DNA of 45,946 nt from Gnetum montanum (lineage: Eukaryota > Streptophyta > Gnetopsida > Gnetales > Gnetaceae). Where the stretch lies: assembly GCA_015680685.1 (NCBI GenBank), contig MNCI01010388.1, positions 75,000-120,945 on the forward strand. Reading direction: 5' to 3'. Below are positions 19,437 to 30,744 of this stretch, one piece after another. A program made the position numbers and the translations under genes. Below the pieces are notes generated by a model that was not told the origin of the DNA, searched no databases, and worked only from the letters and a program-made list of their open reading frames with translations. Within the stretch, counting starts at the first letter, position 1. The number at the start of each line of letters is the position of its first letter.

Positions 19437-20506
19437 TGATGAGTGGCGAGGTACCCCTACACTCCACCATACGAATACGAGCGTACACGCGCGATCCGGT
19501 CGAACTCCGCAGACTAAATGCCTTAACGCCACAAGAAACACTTGGGGTTAATCGTTCGTTGTCTTCCCAGGCTTGCTTGTATGTGTCACGGTGTATGGTT
19601 AAGCAAGTCTGAGGTATGTGATTTTTTTGGTATTTTCGGCTTATCTTCTATGCTACCAGGAGAAAGGGTTGAGAAAACTAAACTAACTCTAACTAAGATC
19701 TAAGTCTAAATTAACTAGCGTCAGCATCCGTTCCCACTTGCCGGACACACCCTGAACTATGCAACTGCAGCTTACCAAACGCTAATCGTTACTGGGATCG
19801 CCACACGTAACGCAAGTGCTCGAAGTGGTCGTACTGAGGCACCTATTTAGCCTACGTGTGATAAGCAGCCGATTCCTTAGCCAGCCGTACACACCCGTGG
19901 GTGCTCGTAACTAAGTCGTACTTATCACACGATCTAGCCTAGCAATGAGCAGCCGATTCCTCAACTAGCCGTACACATTAGACCCGGGAGTTACCAAGCG
20001 CAGAATCCTGGAATACGCTACTGGGTTACCAAGCATCCAATGCTCGTAATTGAGTCGTACTCATGCATTGCGTCAAGCAGCCGATTCCTTGACTAGCCGT
20101 ACACGTCCGTAGACGCTCGTAATCAAGTCGTACTTGAACGCACTAGGAAAGCAGGAAAGAAAGCAATAAAACCATGTACTGCAAGGTTTATCCAATCAAG
20201 TTCATCTTTATTGCCGTACACAACTTGGGTTCAGGTTACAAGCTGCTCGAATAAAGAGCCGTTCACTCTAGGACTCCTACTGCGGGCACATGGGGAAAAA
20301 TTCTAACTCTGGAGTGATCAATCTGCCAGAGCTTCGCTACACTAGCCAGGATTGGGAAATGAAGGGAGTGCCGTCTCTTATTTATAGATATGGCGGCGGG
20401 ACGCGATATCGCAGGAGAAGACGCGATATCGCGTACGCGATATCGCATGGGATGCGATATTGCGACGGCCGCGATATCGTGGCGCAGTGCAAATGGCGTC
20501 TCATCA
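19437..20506 (-). repeat. 5' LTR of element F
   Basis: 1070 bp. TATA box (minus TATAAATAAGAG) at 20386-20375. Five palindromes at 20402-20413, 20422-20433, 20436-20447, 20453-20464 (degenerate) and 20470-20481 (degenerate), arranged differently from the other LTR. The four stem modules are at 19718-20141 with no differences seen from the left copy. Transcription would start near 20345 and run leftwards. Confidence 0.92.
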
Positions 20507-20511
20507 ATTAG
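20507..20511. repeat. Target site duplication ATTAG (right copy)
   Basis: ATTAG follows the LTR end CTCATCA and equals 12837-12841. Confidence 0.9.
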
Positions 20512-21560
20512 TAATTAAGAAAAGTCATTCCCAGTTGGCTGACAATTTATCTATATGTTCATGAATAGCTTTGAGGTCTAGGTCTCTCCCCTTGATCTTA
20601 CACTTATTGAGGCTATGGTGGTGTTGTCATTTTTGTCTCTTCTAGTACCACTTAACATGAATAAGCATTTGCACCCATTGCTCCTCCACCAATTTCAAGT
20701 TCATGATGCATAGCTCCTTGTTCTGTTCATTGTTGATGAAGTTTGACAAGACTACTCAAAGCAATGGCATGTGCAATTCAATAAGTAAAATAGTTTCAAA
20801 ATAATAAATCAGGTTGTATGGGGTTACACCAGTTGTGGTTCAAAATGTCATTTGATAGGCCCAAAGTGGATGGACAAGTCACTCATGCCACTTGCATTTA
20901 CTGTTATTCAACATCTTCTTAAGCAAGTTTATGATGACCTTATTGCTTGCTTTACCTTGCCCATTAGCTTGGGGGTAGTACATTGATGAAAAGGAATGCT
21001 TAATGCCTAGATTGTAACAAAATGTTTTTGTTTCATGGTTACTAAATTATTTAATTATTTGTAACTATGATCATAGGTATGCCAAAATTGGCTACTATGT
21101 TATCTAGTATCAATTTAAAGAATTATTGAGATGTTGTCTTCCTTAGGGGAATAGGTTCAATCCACCTCATGAAGTACTCAGTTGCAGTGATGATAAAGCT
21201 ATGTCCTACAGAAGACTTAGGTGTTATGGGTCCAATGGTATCCAACCACCATCATTGAAATGGCCAAGTTATCTAAGTAGTGTGCAACTTAGTCAATGAT
21301 ACATGTATAATATTGCTATGCTATTGGCACATGTCATAATTTTTAACCTTCTACATGTAGTCATTTTCCATATAGGGCTAGTAAAAGCCTAATCATCTAA
21401 TCTTGGAGGCAATGGCTCTAGGTCCTATATGTCCCCCACATACACCCTTGTGAACTTGCTCTAGGACTATGCGGGCCTCAATTTTGCCCAAGCACACTAA
21501 CAATATACCATCATAGGACCATCAACATAATGTGTTATCATCTACAATAACATACTATTT
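20512..21560 (-). pseudogene. Integrase of element C (broken)
   Basis: Minus-strand blocks: VHKGVCGGHIGPRAIASKI (about 21410-21470, zinc-binding region; only one Cys of the CC pair is visible in NYDMCQ) and YYPQANGQGKASNKVIINLLKKML (about 20910-20985, end of the catalytic core). The residue corresponding to the catalytic Glu is Lys here (QGKASNK), as in B and unlike G (QAEATNK). Several stops and frame changes are present. The C-terminal end is on the other side of F at 12735-12836. Confidence 0.7.
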
Positions 21561-21879
21561 TGATTATTCACATATAGCATCCTTTTGAGTGATTGCTAGG
21601 CCTTGTGAAGGTTCACCATACATGAGGAGCAGGATGCACTACAGCTACAAAGGAATCCTTAGTTCTCTACATGATGGGAAGCGCATAGTCCATAGTGAAG
21701 GTCAACAACTTACTACACACATCTGGCATCACACTAAAGGCTAGCATTGCAATGGAATTGGTTATGGTGTTCTTGGTTTAGGGTACATGTTGGATATCAA
21801 TGTCTATAAATTGTTACATTAGTTTCTTTCCAAGGCCAAAATAAGGTTGCAAATGTTTGGCTTTACATGCATAAACCTC

Positions 21880-22160
21880 GATTACTTAGTTGAACATAAG
21901 TTGTCAATAACCTTTCATCATTAAGAATTTTATTCCTAGGTTATGAGCTACCATCATTTCCATGATCAAACCCTCATACTCTAATATGTTATTGGTACAT
22001 GGAAATTTGAAATGATAAGCAAATGGTTGGATTTCATCAAATGGAAATGTCATGATGATAATGGCACGAGACCCATGTGCAATTGAAGCTACATTAAAGT
22101 ACATAACTACCTCATAGCCCTTCAGCACTTGGCTAACAATGTTGATGTGTTCATTGGGGA
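21880..22160 (-). pseudogene. Archaeal-type RNase H of element C (broken)
   Basis: Minus-strand GYEVVMYFNVASIAHGS, then FKFPCTNNILEYEGLIMEMMVAHNLGI. It matches the second RNase H of B (31142-31492) with NFDGAST and CTNNIAEYE. In C the first catalytic Asp is lost (FNVAS for FDGAS). A second RNase H between the RT-linked RNase H and integrase is diagnostic for the plant Tat lineage. Confidence 0.75.
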
Positions 22161-22199
22161 ATTTAGGATCAATGGTTATGTGGTCTTTTACTAGTGAAA

Positions 22200-22500
22200 T
22201 AGCAAGTTGTACAACTATAGCTTAACCTTTTGTTGAGGCTTGGGAAATGCAATGAAGGTCAAACTCTACAATTATGGCTTCCAAACTAACTATGCGAATA
22301 CTTTCATAGATATTGATCATTATGTCTTTAAGCACAATATCTTTGCAAATGATGTTGACTTGGCTTCTAAAGAGGTAGTGTCTCCACTTCTTCAATGGAA
22401 AGACTAGGGCTAGATAATACTTCTTCACTTCAATGTATTGAGTTTCATGAGCCACTAATGCATGGGTTAAGTAGTATATGGGTAACTCTACTTCGTCATC
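22200..22500 (-). pseudogene. RT-linked RNase H of element C (broken)
   Basis: Minus-strand ELPIYYLTHALVAHETQYIEV, then YLALVFPLKKWRHYLF. The block order equals B at 30775-31060. Stops interrupt the frame after the second block. Confidence 0.75.
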
Positions 22501-22559
22501 TTATTTCTGATAGAGTAGAGAGGCAATAGACATGTCAAAGATATCAAGGTAGATGTAAA

Positions 22560-23450
22560 AGGTTTATCCTCTCATGAAGGATAGACTACTGGTAGTTGTA
22601 CCAACTCTTGCTCAAGGTTTTAAAAGGCTTCTTAGCATTGAGTCATCCACTCATAGTGAACTCCTTTCTTAAGTAAGTTTTGCATGGGTTGTAACTTATC
22701 TGTAATGCTAGTAATAAACCTATGAATAAATTGTAATCTTCCTTGCAAATTCAAAAGCTTCTTAAGGTTAGTCGATGCTACCAATTTGCATATGGCCTTA
22801 ACCTTATTAGGATCGACATGTATTCCCACTTTAGAAAGCCAAGCATCCTACCAAATTTGATGCCAAAGACATACTTATTAGGGTTAAGCATAAGCTTGTA
22901 CTTGAGGCATCATTTAAGCACTAGGTCAAGGTCACATGCATGGTTATCAACCACTTTAGACATAACAGCTATATCATCTACGTAATTGTTGAGCAAACCT
23001 AGCATATAATCACTAAAGATATATGTCTTGGCTCTTTGATAAGTTGCTCTTACATTCTCTAGGTCAAAGGTCATCATACTGTAGTAAAAGGTACCCTAAG
23101 GGGTCATGAAAATTATACTGAGTTGATCTTCTAGGTTAATCCTAATCTAGTTGCATTTTGAGAACCCATCCATAAAGGATAATAAGACATGTTGGTCAAT
23201 GCTAGGCAAAGGAAAATCATTCTTGATGGTTACCTTATTTAGGTCTTAGAAATAAATGAAAATTTATATACTCCCATTTTTCTTAGGGACTACCACTATG
23301 TTGGATAGCCATTATGCCTAATCAATGGCCCTAATGAAACCATCTTGATATAGTTTTGTGATTTCATCACAAACTGTCAAGGCCAAATTAAGTCTAATCT
23401 AACAAAATTTTTTCTTAAATGATATAATGCTAGGATGAAGTATGATGTTA
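22560..23450 (-). pseudogene. Reverse transcriptase of element C (broken)
   Basis: Minus-strand blocks in order: VVVPKKNG (about 23280), DFPLPSIDQHVLLSFMDGFS (about 23155-23215), YVDDIAVMSKVVDNHACDLD (about 22935-22995, with the catalytic YVDD intact), LNPNKYVFG (about 22870), GIHVDPNKVKAI and LLNLQGRLQFIHRFIT (22680-22829, thumb/connection). This is the gene order of Ty3 RT. Frames shift several times. RT is present here, whereas element B has lost it. Confidence 0.8.
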
Positions 23451-24539
23451 GGTTGGACTAAACATGGTTCAAGACCTAGCATATCCTCATATCACCAAGA
23501 AAAGACCATAATGTTGTCTTGTAGAACCTTGGTGATGTCTTGAGCATGCTGAGGTTCCAATGAGAAACTTAGTTTTAGGGTTTTCTCCTCACCAGTATGT
23601 GTTGTGATAGGAATCTTAGCCAAAGAGTCTTCAGTAATGTCACCAACCTCTAGTTAAGGGTTTTGACTAGGTCTTTGTGTCACTCTAAAGGTTACTCTAT
23701 TAAGGTTATGTGATCGACAAGACTCTCAAGCTCAAGATCTAGGCAATTAAGACCAATGCATCATTCAACATCATTGTCGGGTCCACTTAGGCTTAAAGGT
23801 AAACTAATTTGCTCCCAAGTACTCATACTCCAATTCTGCATGTCAACCATAAGCACATTAAGTATCACTTGGGTAAAAATGAGTACATAATGCCAAAATG
23901 ATATAAAATACCTTAGTAAATATGCAAACATATGTTATTTCAATGTCAAAAAATGCAAACAACATCAACCAAGGCTATAAGAGGTAGGTGAAGATAAATG
24001 AGACAAAATAAAGGGTACATAAGATCAAATATAGGCCAAACGAGGTCAAAATAAGTTGGGGCATAAACATAAGGTTAAACATGATCAACTATGATTACAC
24101 TTTTACTAGTTTTATGCCTTAGCAGGCCATGTTACCAATTTAAGACATTGAAAAGCCATGGTTACATGGTGCCAAATGATTATCAACGATGGTCAAACCT
24201 TATCATCTAACACTAATAAAAGGCTAAACAGAGGTTAACAAAGGTCATAATAGAGAAAACAAGGTAGGTATGATGAAACCAAAGTTATGTAGAAGCTACA
24301 TGAGGTTAACTAATGGTATTGAAAGTCAACAATGCATAACAGGATCAAAAATAAGTCAAAACACTATGAAATAAGGTCAAATTCATCAAAATGGAATACA
24401 TGTGGTAAAACATGATCATTACTAATCAAAAAGGGTTATATTTTTCCAATTTTAGGCCTTAGTGGACCATAGTATAAGGCTACAAGGTTGATAGGTGAGT
24501 TTGGACATCTATGAAGGCTATTTTAAGGTTATTTTGGGT
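23451..24539. other. No recognised gene; AT-rich repeat-derived sequence
   Basis: Beyond the RT N-terminus of C I recognise no protease or gag. Two similar stretches (about 24070-24130 and 24405-24475, sharing AAACATGATCA and TTTTA(G/T)GCCTTAG words) suggest that the tandem array to the right reaches into this part in decayed form. Confidence 0.4.
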
Positions 24540-26130
24540 AAAAAATCAAGGTTTTCTAGGCACACCCATGCTTGCCAGTGTGGGTTGGATGACCACGTAA
24601 CTCCCCAAATTGATTTTGAGTAGTTTTCAACTCCTAATAACTCATATGGTTAGTGGAGTGAACTAGGGAAGCAAATACCTCAATTCTAGTATCAATTTCA
24701 ACCTCTAGAAACCCCCATTGGGGCGTAGAACTACCATCCACACTGGAGCAACATTGGTCAATGTGGCCCCAACGTGGCTACTAAGAAGAATTAATTTCAT
24801 GGCATACAAAGGGTTGAAATTAGTGTTCTATAGTCTTCCCAAGCTAGTGTAATAGTCAAAATTAATCATTTTGGATGTCAAATCTTACTATGGAAGTAGG
24901 TTTTAAGGTTATACCCCCTAGAGAAAGGTTGCTTAGCATGGATGAAGTGGGTCTCAACATGGATGGTCTTAATCTAGGTTATTACATGGTTAAAATATGG
25001 TCAAATTATAGCTAAATCCTAGGTTTTACAATTGTATGCTCACCAATCAAGTTTAAAGGCCATTTGAGGGGTGCTTTCTAGAAAAAACTTTGGTGGGGAC
25101 CTCATCCATGCTAGGGCCATGCTGGAAAGCATGGCTCCAATATCCCTCAGCATGGATACCTCTACTTTTTGGTCCTAGGATGGTCTCAGAGGTAATTTGA
25201 CCAAGTTTTTAGGCTCTTGCGGTTGCTAGTAGTGATATTTAAAGTTTTAGCTCAAAACTGACTAGGTTTGATGGTTGTTTGAGGTGTGGCATAGTTATAC
25301 CCCTTGAGCCATGCTGGGCAACGTTACTCCAGCATGGGTGAAGGGGTTTGATAAGTTTTAGTAGTTAAAATAAGGTTAAATGGTGGTTAGTTAAAGTTTT
25401 TAAGATTCTTGATTCTGCTAGGCTAGGTTATAGTCTTCTAGGAATGTCGATGTGTTGCCAAAAGTGGCAAGGCAACTTACCCACACTGGAGTCATGCTAC
25501 CCAGCATGACTTTGGCCTCCCTTAGCATGGATACCCTGAGATATAAATTTTTGATAGGTTTTAATAGCAAATTGACCATGCATGTGATCTCCCAAGGTTA
25601 CAGATGTCAATAGCAGGGTTTCGACACCAAAATTGACTATTTTGAAGGCCATGTACTATTGTGTATATTCATCCCCCCTTGAGTGAAACTGGCTAACATG
25701 GCCCCAACATGGATGAAGGGAGATTATGACATTTTACTATTTTCAGGCCTATTTTTGGGCATCTAATGATCCTAGCGGGCTCAGATATAGTTCTACAGTC
25801 ACAAAGGTAGGTTTCAAGGTTATTTCAAGCTATAAATGGTCTTTTATAAATCATCCCCAAAGTACCCATGCTAGACCAATGCTATCCAACATGGTTGGGG
25901 GGTTTCCTAGCATGGTCATATCCTTAGACCTAAATTTTAACTTCAATTTAGACAACTCTTGACTACCAAAGGCCAAGGAGAGGTGTTAAGGCTCTTGGAA
26001 TAAGTTTGAAGGTCATTTTGAGGTATGAATAGGTTTTGGTGGGTTACCTGCAAGGTATCCATGCTAAACCCACACTAGCTAGTGTGGGTGGAGTATTTCC
26101 CAGCATGGGAAAGGTAAAGGATATGTCATT
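24540..26130. repeat. Degenerate tandem array, period about 187 bp
   Basis: Nine cores built from CCATGCTG and CAGCATGG-type half-sites begin near 24563, 24735, 24915, 25102, 25312, 25480, 25676, 25864 and 26056. Intervals are 172, 180, 187, 210, 168, 196, 188 and 192, mean about 187. Spacers are diverged but share words such as TTAAGGCTCTTGG and AGGTTATTT. The core is self-complementary. Architecture is very like the subrepeats in the B LTR (33330-33960), so this may be an old Tat-type LTR, possibly the 5' LTR of C, but edges were not found. Confidence 0.65.
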
Positions 26131-28184
26131 TGACCTTTTTTTAGTGTTGCTTGGACTTTTTCCCCATGGAATTACTAGTGCACCATTAGTTTTAGTGCAT
26201 GGACTTTGCAATGGATGTTGGAAGTAAACACTTAGGTTGAAACTTGGTTTTTATGGTTGTTTTGCCCAAAAATCATATGCCTAATTCATTCTTCTCCTAA
26301 TAGCACACTATTCAAAGCTCTTGGCAGAGATATTTACTTGCAAACCCATTAATCCTTAGTGTTGTTTCTTTAGGTTCCCCCACACACCACCCCCCACCCG
26401 AGAAGCATTGCTACCCAAGTTCATCAAATTTTAGAGTTTTTTCAACATTTTTTACAAGCACCATGAAGAAGAGAGAAAACAGCAACAAAAATGCCATTCT
26501 AGAAGATGTTGATGTAGCTACAAGATGAATCTCTCACACACCATAGCCTATCATTGCATAAGGATCAACAACCATCACTCTAAGGTAGGCCATTTCTAGC
26601 TATTTTCCATGTGCTTTTGGCCAGTTTTCATAGTTTTTCCAACATAGGAACTGGGCATTTTTTAAGATCTAGGTCACTATGGTTGATAAAATTATGTTTT
26701 GACAAAATCCCACTACACTATTTGATGGGTTTCATGCATTTTTAGTGTTTCTTAATCATTTAAGTTTGTTTTTATGGAAGTTTTAAGTGAGGTTTTAGTT
26801 AATTTATGTGTGTTTTTCGTTGTCTTAGTAAAAAAGCAACACTAATTTTGAATTTTTTATTAAAGAAACAACAGAGAATTGTTAATTTATGGCTCCATAG
26901 GATTTTAATTAGGTGTTTTATGATTGTAACGATGGTTGAACTACTAGATTCGAGCTCACAAATAATTCACCATGAATTTTTCCATTAGCCAGTTCATAAT
27001 AGTTTTGTTATTTTGGCTTTTTTTTTATGGTAACTGTGTAATTTTTTTACCAATAATGGCTATGAACTCTAGTTTTTTGAGGTTTTTTATTTTTATTTTT
27101 AAGTCTTATATTTCAAATGGTTGTTGTTTGGTGCAATTTGGAGTGATGGTTAATTTTTAGCAATTTTTTTCGTCAGCTAGTTCAATTGTGTTTTCATGCT
27201 ATTTTCAGTTTTTCATGGTACTTCAAGAATTTTTTTCTGGAAAAATGGTAAGTGGTTTCTATATTTTCAAGTTATTAGTATGTAGTTCTTGATTTAATCT
27301 TTCTAATGGTCTTGGAATCACTAGATTTGGAGTTACAATTGATTTTAGATGAATATTTTACTAAACTATGAAAATTGGGGTTTTGCCATGATGGCCATGT
27401 ACATGCCACTTCGGCAACGTTTTCTACAACAGTGACTAAGAATTTTCGTATTTTCTATTTTTGGGTGTTTATTTTAAATTTTTATAATTCCAAAAACTAT
27501 AGAATCACTAAATTTCATTAAGTGGTTGATTTTTTATGATTTAGGCATTGGTAGTTTTACCCCTTGAAGATGGCCAGCGTTGGCACACTGGATAATTTTT
27601 TCTATCAATGTTCCATGTTCCTAGGGATACTTGGGGATGTTAGAAGTGGTGTAGGGCTCATTTCATGAATGTTGAAAATTTTCTAATATTTTCTACCAGT
27701 GATCTCCTATGGCCATTTCTCTTAGTTTCAATGTTGTTGTATGAGTTTTGTTTAAACTTGGTCATGGTTTTGCACAATGTTTTCAATGTGTTTTAAGTTT
27801 TGTATGATATGGTAAACGTTCTTATATTCTAGTTATGATGTTTTAGGTTTGTTTAGGTTGCTGAAATATTAATTTTTGAATTTTTTCTTTTCAAGAAATT
27901 TTGACTAACACCCTAGAGTTTTTACTATGGCTAGTTTCACGACTAACTAGGATGTTTGACAAAATTTCCTAAGAAATTCAAATTGTTGTTTGGTTGTTGC
28001 TATACTTAGCTACAGTTATGATTGTTCCCATTTTTCACTTGTTTTTTTCTATGTGTTTAAGATATGGCTCTAATCATGTGTGTTTCCATGCAACGCTTTC
28101 CTTAAGCCCATTTTGGTGGTGCTTGAATTGATGGGGATACTTTGCTACATCAACTTCCCCAAATCCAACACTCCCCCTATTGAC
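26131..28184 (+). other. T-rich stretch, probable 5' leader with a large intron of the gene at 28185
   Basis: The plus strand is strongly T-rich from about 26590 to 28080, as plant introns are. A possible donor AAG|GTAGG is at 26584/26585, after a purine-rich exon-like piece with ATGAAGAAGAGAGAAAAC (26464 on). The acceptor is not clear (candidates near 28106). Short frames here (26806-27160) look like chance. Confidence 0.35.
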
Positions 28185-30701
28185 ATGGCTCTAGAGTAGG
28201 GCTTCCTATGGTTTCAACTGAGGGAAAGGGAGTTCCTTGCCTTCCTCCTACAAAACTTTAGTATGATGCTATGATCACACTTATCTGATTACATAATCGG
28301 CATCATAGTGGAGACCCCGCTACCTCGGTCTTTCAATATGATCGTTAGGTTCATAACAAATGATCCTGAGACACATGTAGAGGGGGAGGTTCTGGATAGG
28401 GGATGCACCCAATAGACCCACCAATTGTCCCACATCTATAACATGCTAGAGTATTACTAGTACAATGCTGAGAGCACCCTAATGGTGGCACACCGAGCCA
28501 ACACATTGTTCCAGAATCCTCTTGGCATAGTGTACCATTTGGATGGGTAAGTATGATCATGATTTTGTTGTTTTACTTTGTTTTATTTGTTCTACCTACT
28601 CTTCCTTAGCTCATAAGTTTCTAACATTTTGAATGCTAAACATCTTGTAGGTACAGGTTTAGTGAGCAAGGTTTGACCAAGAGCTATTGAATCTTGGAGG
28701 TGGCTTAGACTACAGTGGGTGTATTTACCAAAGGCCTAATAATAAGAGACACAATGGTTGATTAATTAAAGGAAAAACTCAATAAATACACTGATGTTTT
28801 TACTCCAGCCTTCAAGAAGCGTGTGGTTAGCGAAATAGCTCACAGTTGGTGGGTGGTCCCTAAGCGTCTTTTGAAAAAAAAACCACTGCTAAGACCTCCA
28901 CACAACCTTCACCAAGTAAGAAGAAGAAGAAAGGTAGTAATAATTGTGATTTATGCCTATTATACTAATTTTTTCTTGGTTATACAATTTTAGGCTATTT
29001 TAGTTCTAAGTGTTTTAATGGTTTTAATTTGTTGTTCTAGTTATATCTTGGTTATAGATGATGTGTTTATGCCTTAGCTAACTAACCATTTTTTGTTGTC
29101 TTGTAGGGGCTTCAACCTCCTCTAGTGTCACCTTGGCTTTTTCAAGACATCTTGAGGAAACTCTCATCCTAAAATTTGATGAGGTGGAATTAGGACAACA
29201 TTGGTTGAGGGAACAAGCACATAAGAATATTCAAGCAAGCATTGCTCATGTTAGTTTGCTTGACCTGTTCATGGCACCTACCCCAATTATCTTTGCTGCT
29301 GAGATGATGACCATTATTAAATCCTTTAATGAATAAGCCAAGAAGTTCATCACCAAGATGCATAATGTACCAATCACCTTGTCCATCAATGAGGCTACCT
29401 TCTGTGATCTCTTTGGTATTCCCACTAAAGGAATGAGGATTGCCACCAAATTAGCTAAGGAGATGGGCCATCGTGAGGAGGTGGAGGCATGGTCAAGTTC
29501 TCATCATCGCCATTCTAAGGTGGTCTTGGATTTTTTCCAAGTGCCAGAAGCAAGGGAGTCCTATCCCTTATTCTACTCCTGTGCCTTCCCTAAGCTACTA
29601 TCACATAAGAATGTGATTGGCTTTACCCAAGCATGGACAATGATGAAGGTCCTAGGAGAAGGTGCTCAATTTAACTGGGCTACTCACTTGGCCTCTAGGT
29701 TATGTGAGGAAATCCTCAAAATCTAAGAGGATCTCACCACAATATGTCACATGCACTATGCGTTCTTTATGACATATTTGCAGAGATTCGTGAAGTTCTT
29801 GATGGTGAGGAGGGATGGATGATGGGTGAGCCAAGACCCATCCCAACACTCTAAGCCTTGTATAAAGCTCATTTATCCAACCATGCATGCCCTAAACACA
29901 CCAATGGATGTCAAGGAATCATTATCTATCACCATTGAGGGAGTTAGTGGTAGGTGGTGTGTTTCACCTAATAGCATGCAAGTTGAGCCTCACGTTGATT
30001 AGGCTAACATTGAGAGGGCCAAGGAGTTACGTGTTAAGGCTAACAAGGTAGCCAAAGTGAAGCTAAAATGGTCCATGGTAGAAGAAGCGAAATAAGCCAC
30101 TAAGTAGCCTATCAAGAGGCTTACAATCAAGTTCAACAAGATACACAAGGCAGTGACATGTACATTCTAATCTTTAGGTATCTTTTGCTTATCCTATGTA
30201 TGAAATTTTAAGTTTCTAATGTTGTTATTTTGGTAAGTTATTCTAATGTTTTGGGTTTATGGTTCTTATAGACAAGAGACAAGACCTAGCAAGACAAGCT
30301 GCTGCAGCAATGAAGAAGAAAATATGCATGGAGGAGGCCCTCCTACAATAGCATGAGGAGGAATTATCCAATGTTGTGTTGGATGACCTAGATGCCTTAT
30401 CTGGAAAACTGCTACCAAGTGAACCTCTCATCGTCATCCTAGAGGATGAGGAGCTAGGTATGCATACGGCTTTATGTTATTCATTATAGTTTATTGTTTT
30501 ATATTTAGTTTGTGTTCTAACCATTCATTGATTGTTATGCTTATTGTAGTTCCTGAGCCCCAAGAAAAAGCCTCTACCCTTATGTTTTGCATGAAACCAT
30601 GGGTAGAAGTTCCAACAAAAGTGGAATTCATGCATAGAGTGGCTAAGGATATCATTGATCGATAGCAACAAGTTGCTCTCGATATCGGTTGCAATAAGAG
30701 G
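28185..30701 (+). pseudogene. Decayed five-exon gene of unknown function
   Basis: Exons 28185-28546, 28651-28933, 29107-30177, 30272-30457 and 30550-30701 translate to one protein of about 680 residues. All four introns are GT-AG, and each junction restores a codon (GG|G, G|GG, G|AC, G|TT). The third exon keeps one frame for about 357 codons with some seven stops and no indel. One single-base length error lies in an A9 run (28874-28882). Readable blocks include WFQLREREFLAFLLQNF, GIVYHLDGYRFSEQGLTK, a Ser/Lys-rich linker, EATFCDLFGIPTKGMRIATK, and an acidic EEELSNVVLDDLDAL. I do not recognise the family; the middle part faintly recalls plant transposon-associated proteins of unknown role. It stops abruptly at the fusion with element B pol (30703-30745), so the 3' end is lost. 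A captured host gene or an extra element ORF are both possible. Confidence 0.6.
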
Positions 30702-30744
30702 GTAAATTATTTTACATTTATCTTGTCATTTTTGATACATTTAT

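Larger units (their letters stand above)
12842..20506 (-). mobile_element. Element F: complete non-autonomous Athila-like LTR retrotransposon (gag-protease only)
   Basis: The element is 7665 bp with two LTRs (1071 and 1070 bp), TG...CA edges, a 5-bp target duplication, a PBS fully matching the tRNA-Asp 3' end, a PPT, and one long open frame for Gag-protease on the minus strand. The 2 kb between the gag-protease stop and the PPT contains no RT, RNase H or integrase. Excluding U3, the LTRs differ by about a dozen substitutions and one 4-base indel over roughly 950 bp, so the insertion is young compared with its surroundings. It must use RT and integrase from another element; a pol-bearing relative (A) is in this window. 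CpG is still frequent inside it, unlike its neighbours. Confidence 0.92.
11590..23450 (-). mobile_element. Element C: decayed Tat-like retrotransposon, interrupted by F
   Basis: Reading the minus strand from the right: RT, RNase H, archaeal-type RNase H and integrase (23450-20512), then element F inserted with target duplication ATTAG, then the end of integrase (12836-12735), a 3' non-coding stretch, PPT (11706-11691) and the first 100 bp of the 3' LTR. The sequences flanking F join into one continuous integrase C-terminus that matches the same region of element B, so the two halves belong together. The gag region is not recognisable to the right of RT. Confidence 0.7.

Noticed and set aside
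26972-27160. 62-codon Phe-rich frame at 26972
   Set aside because: It lies in the T-rich stretch taken as an intron; composition alone explains it.
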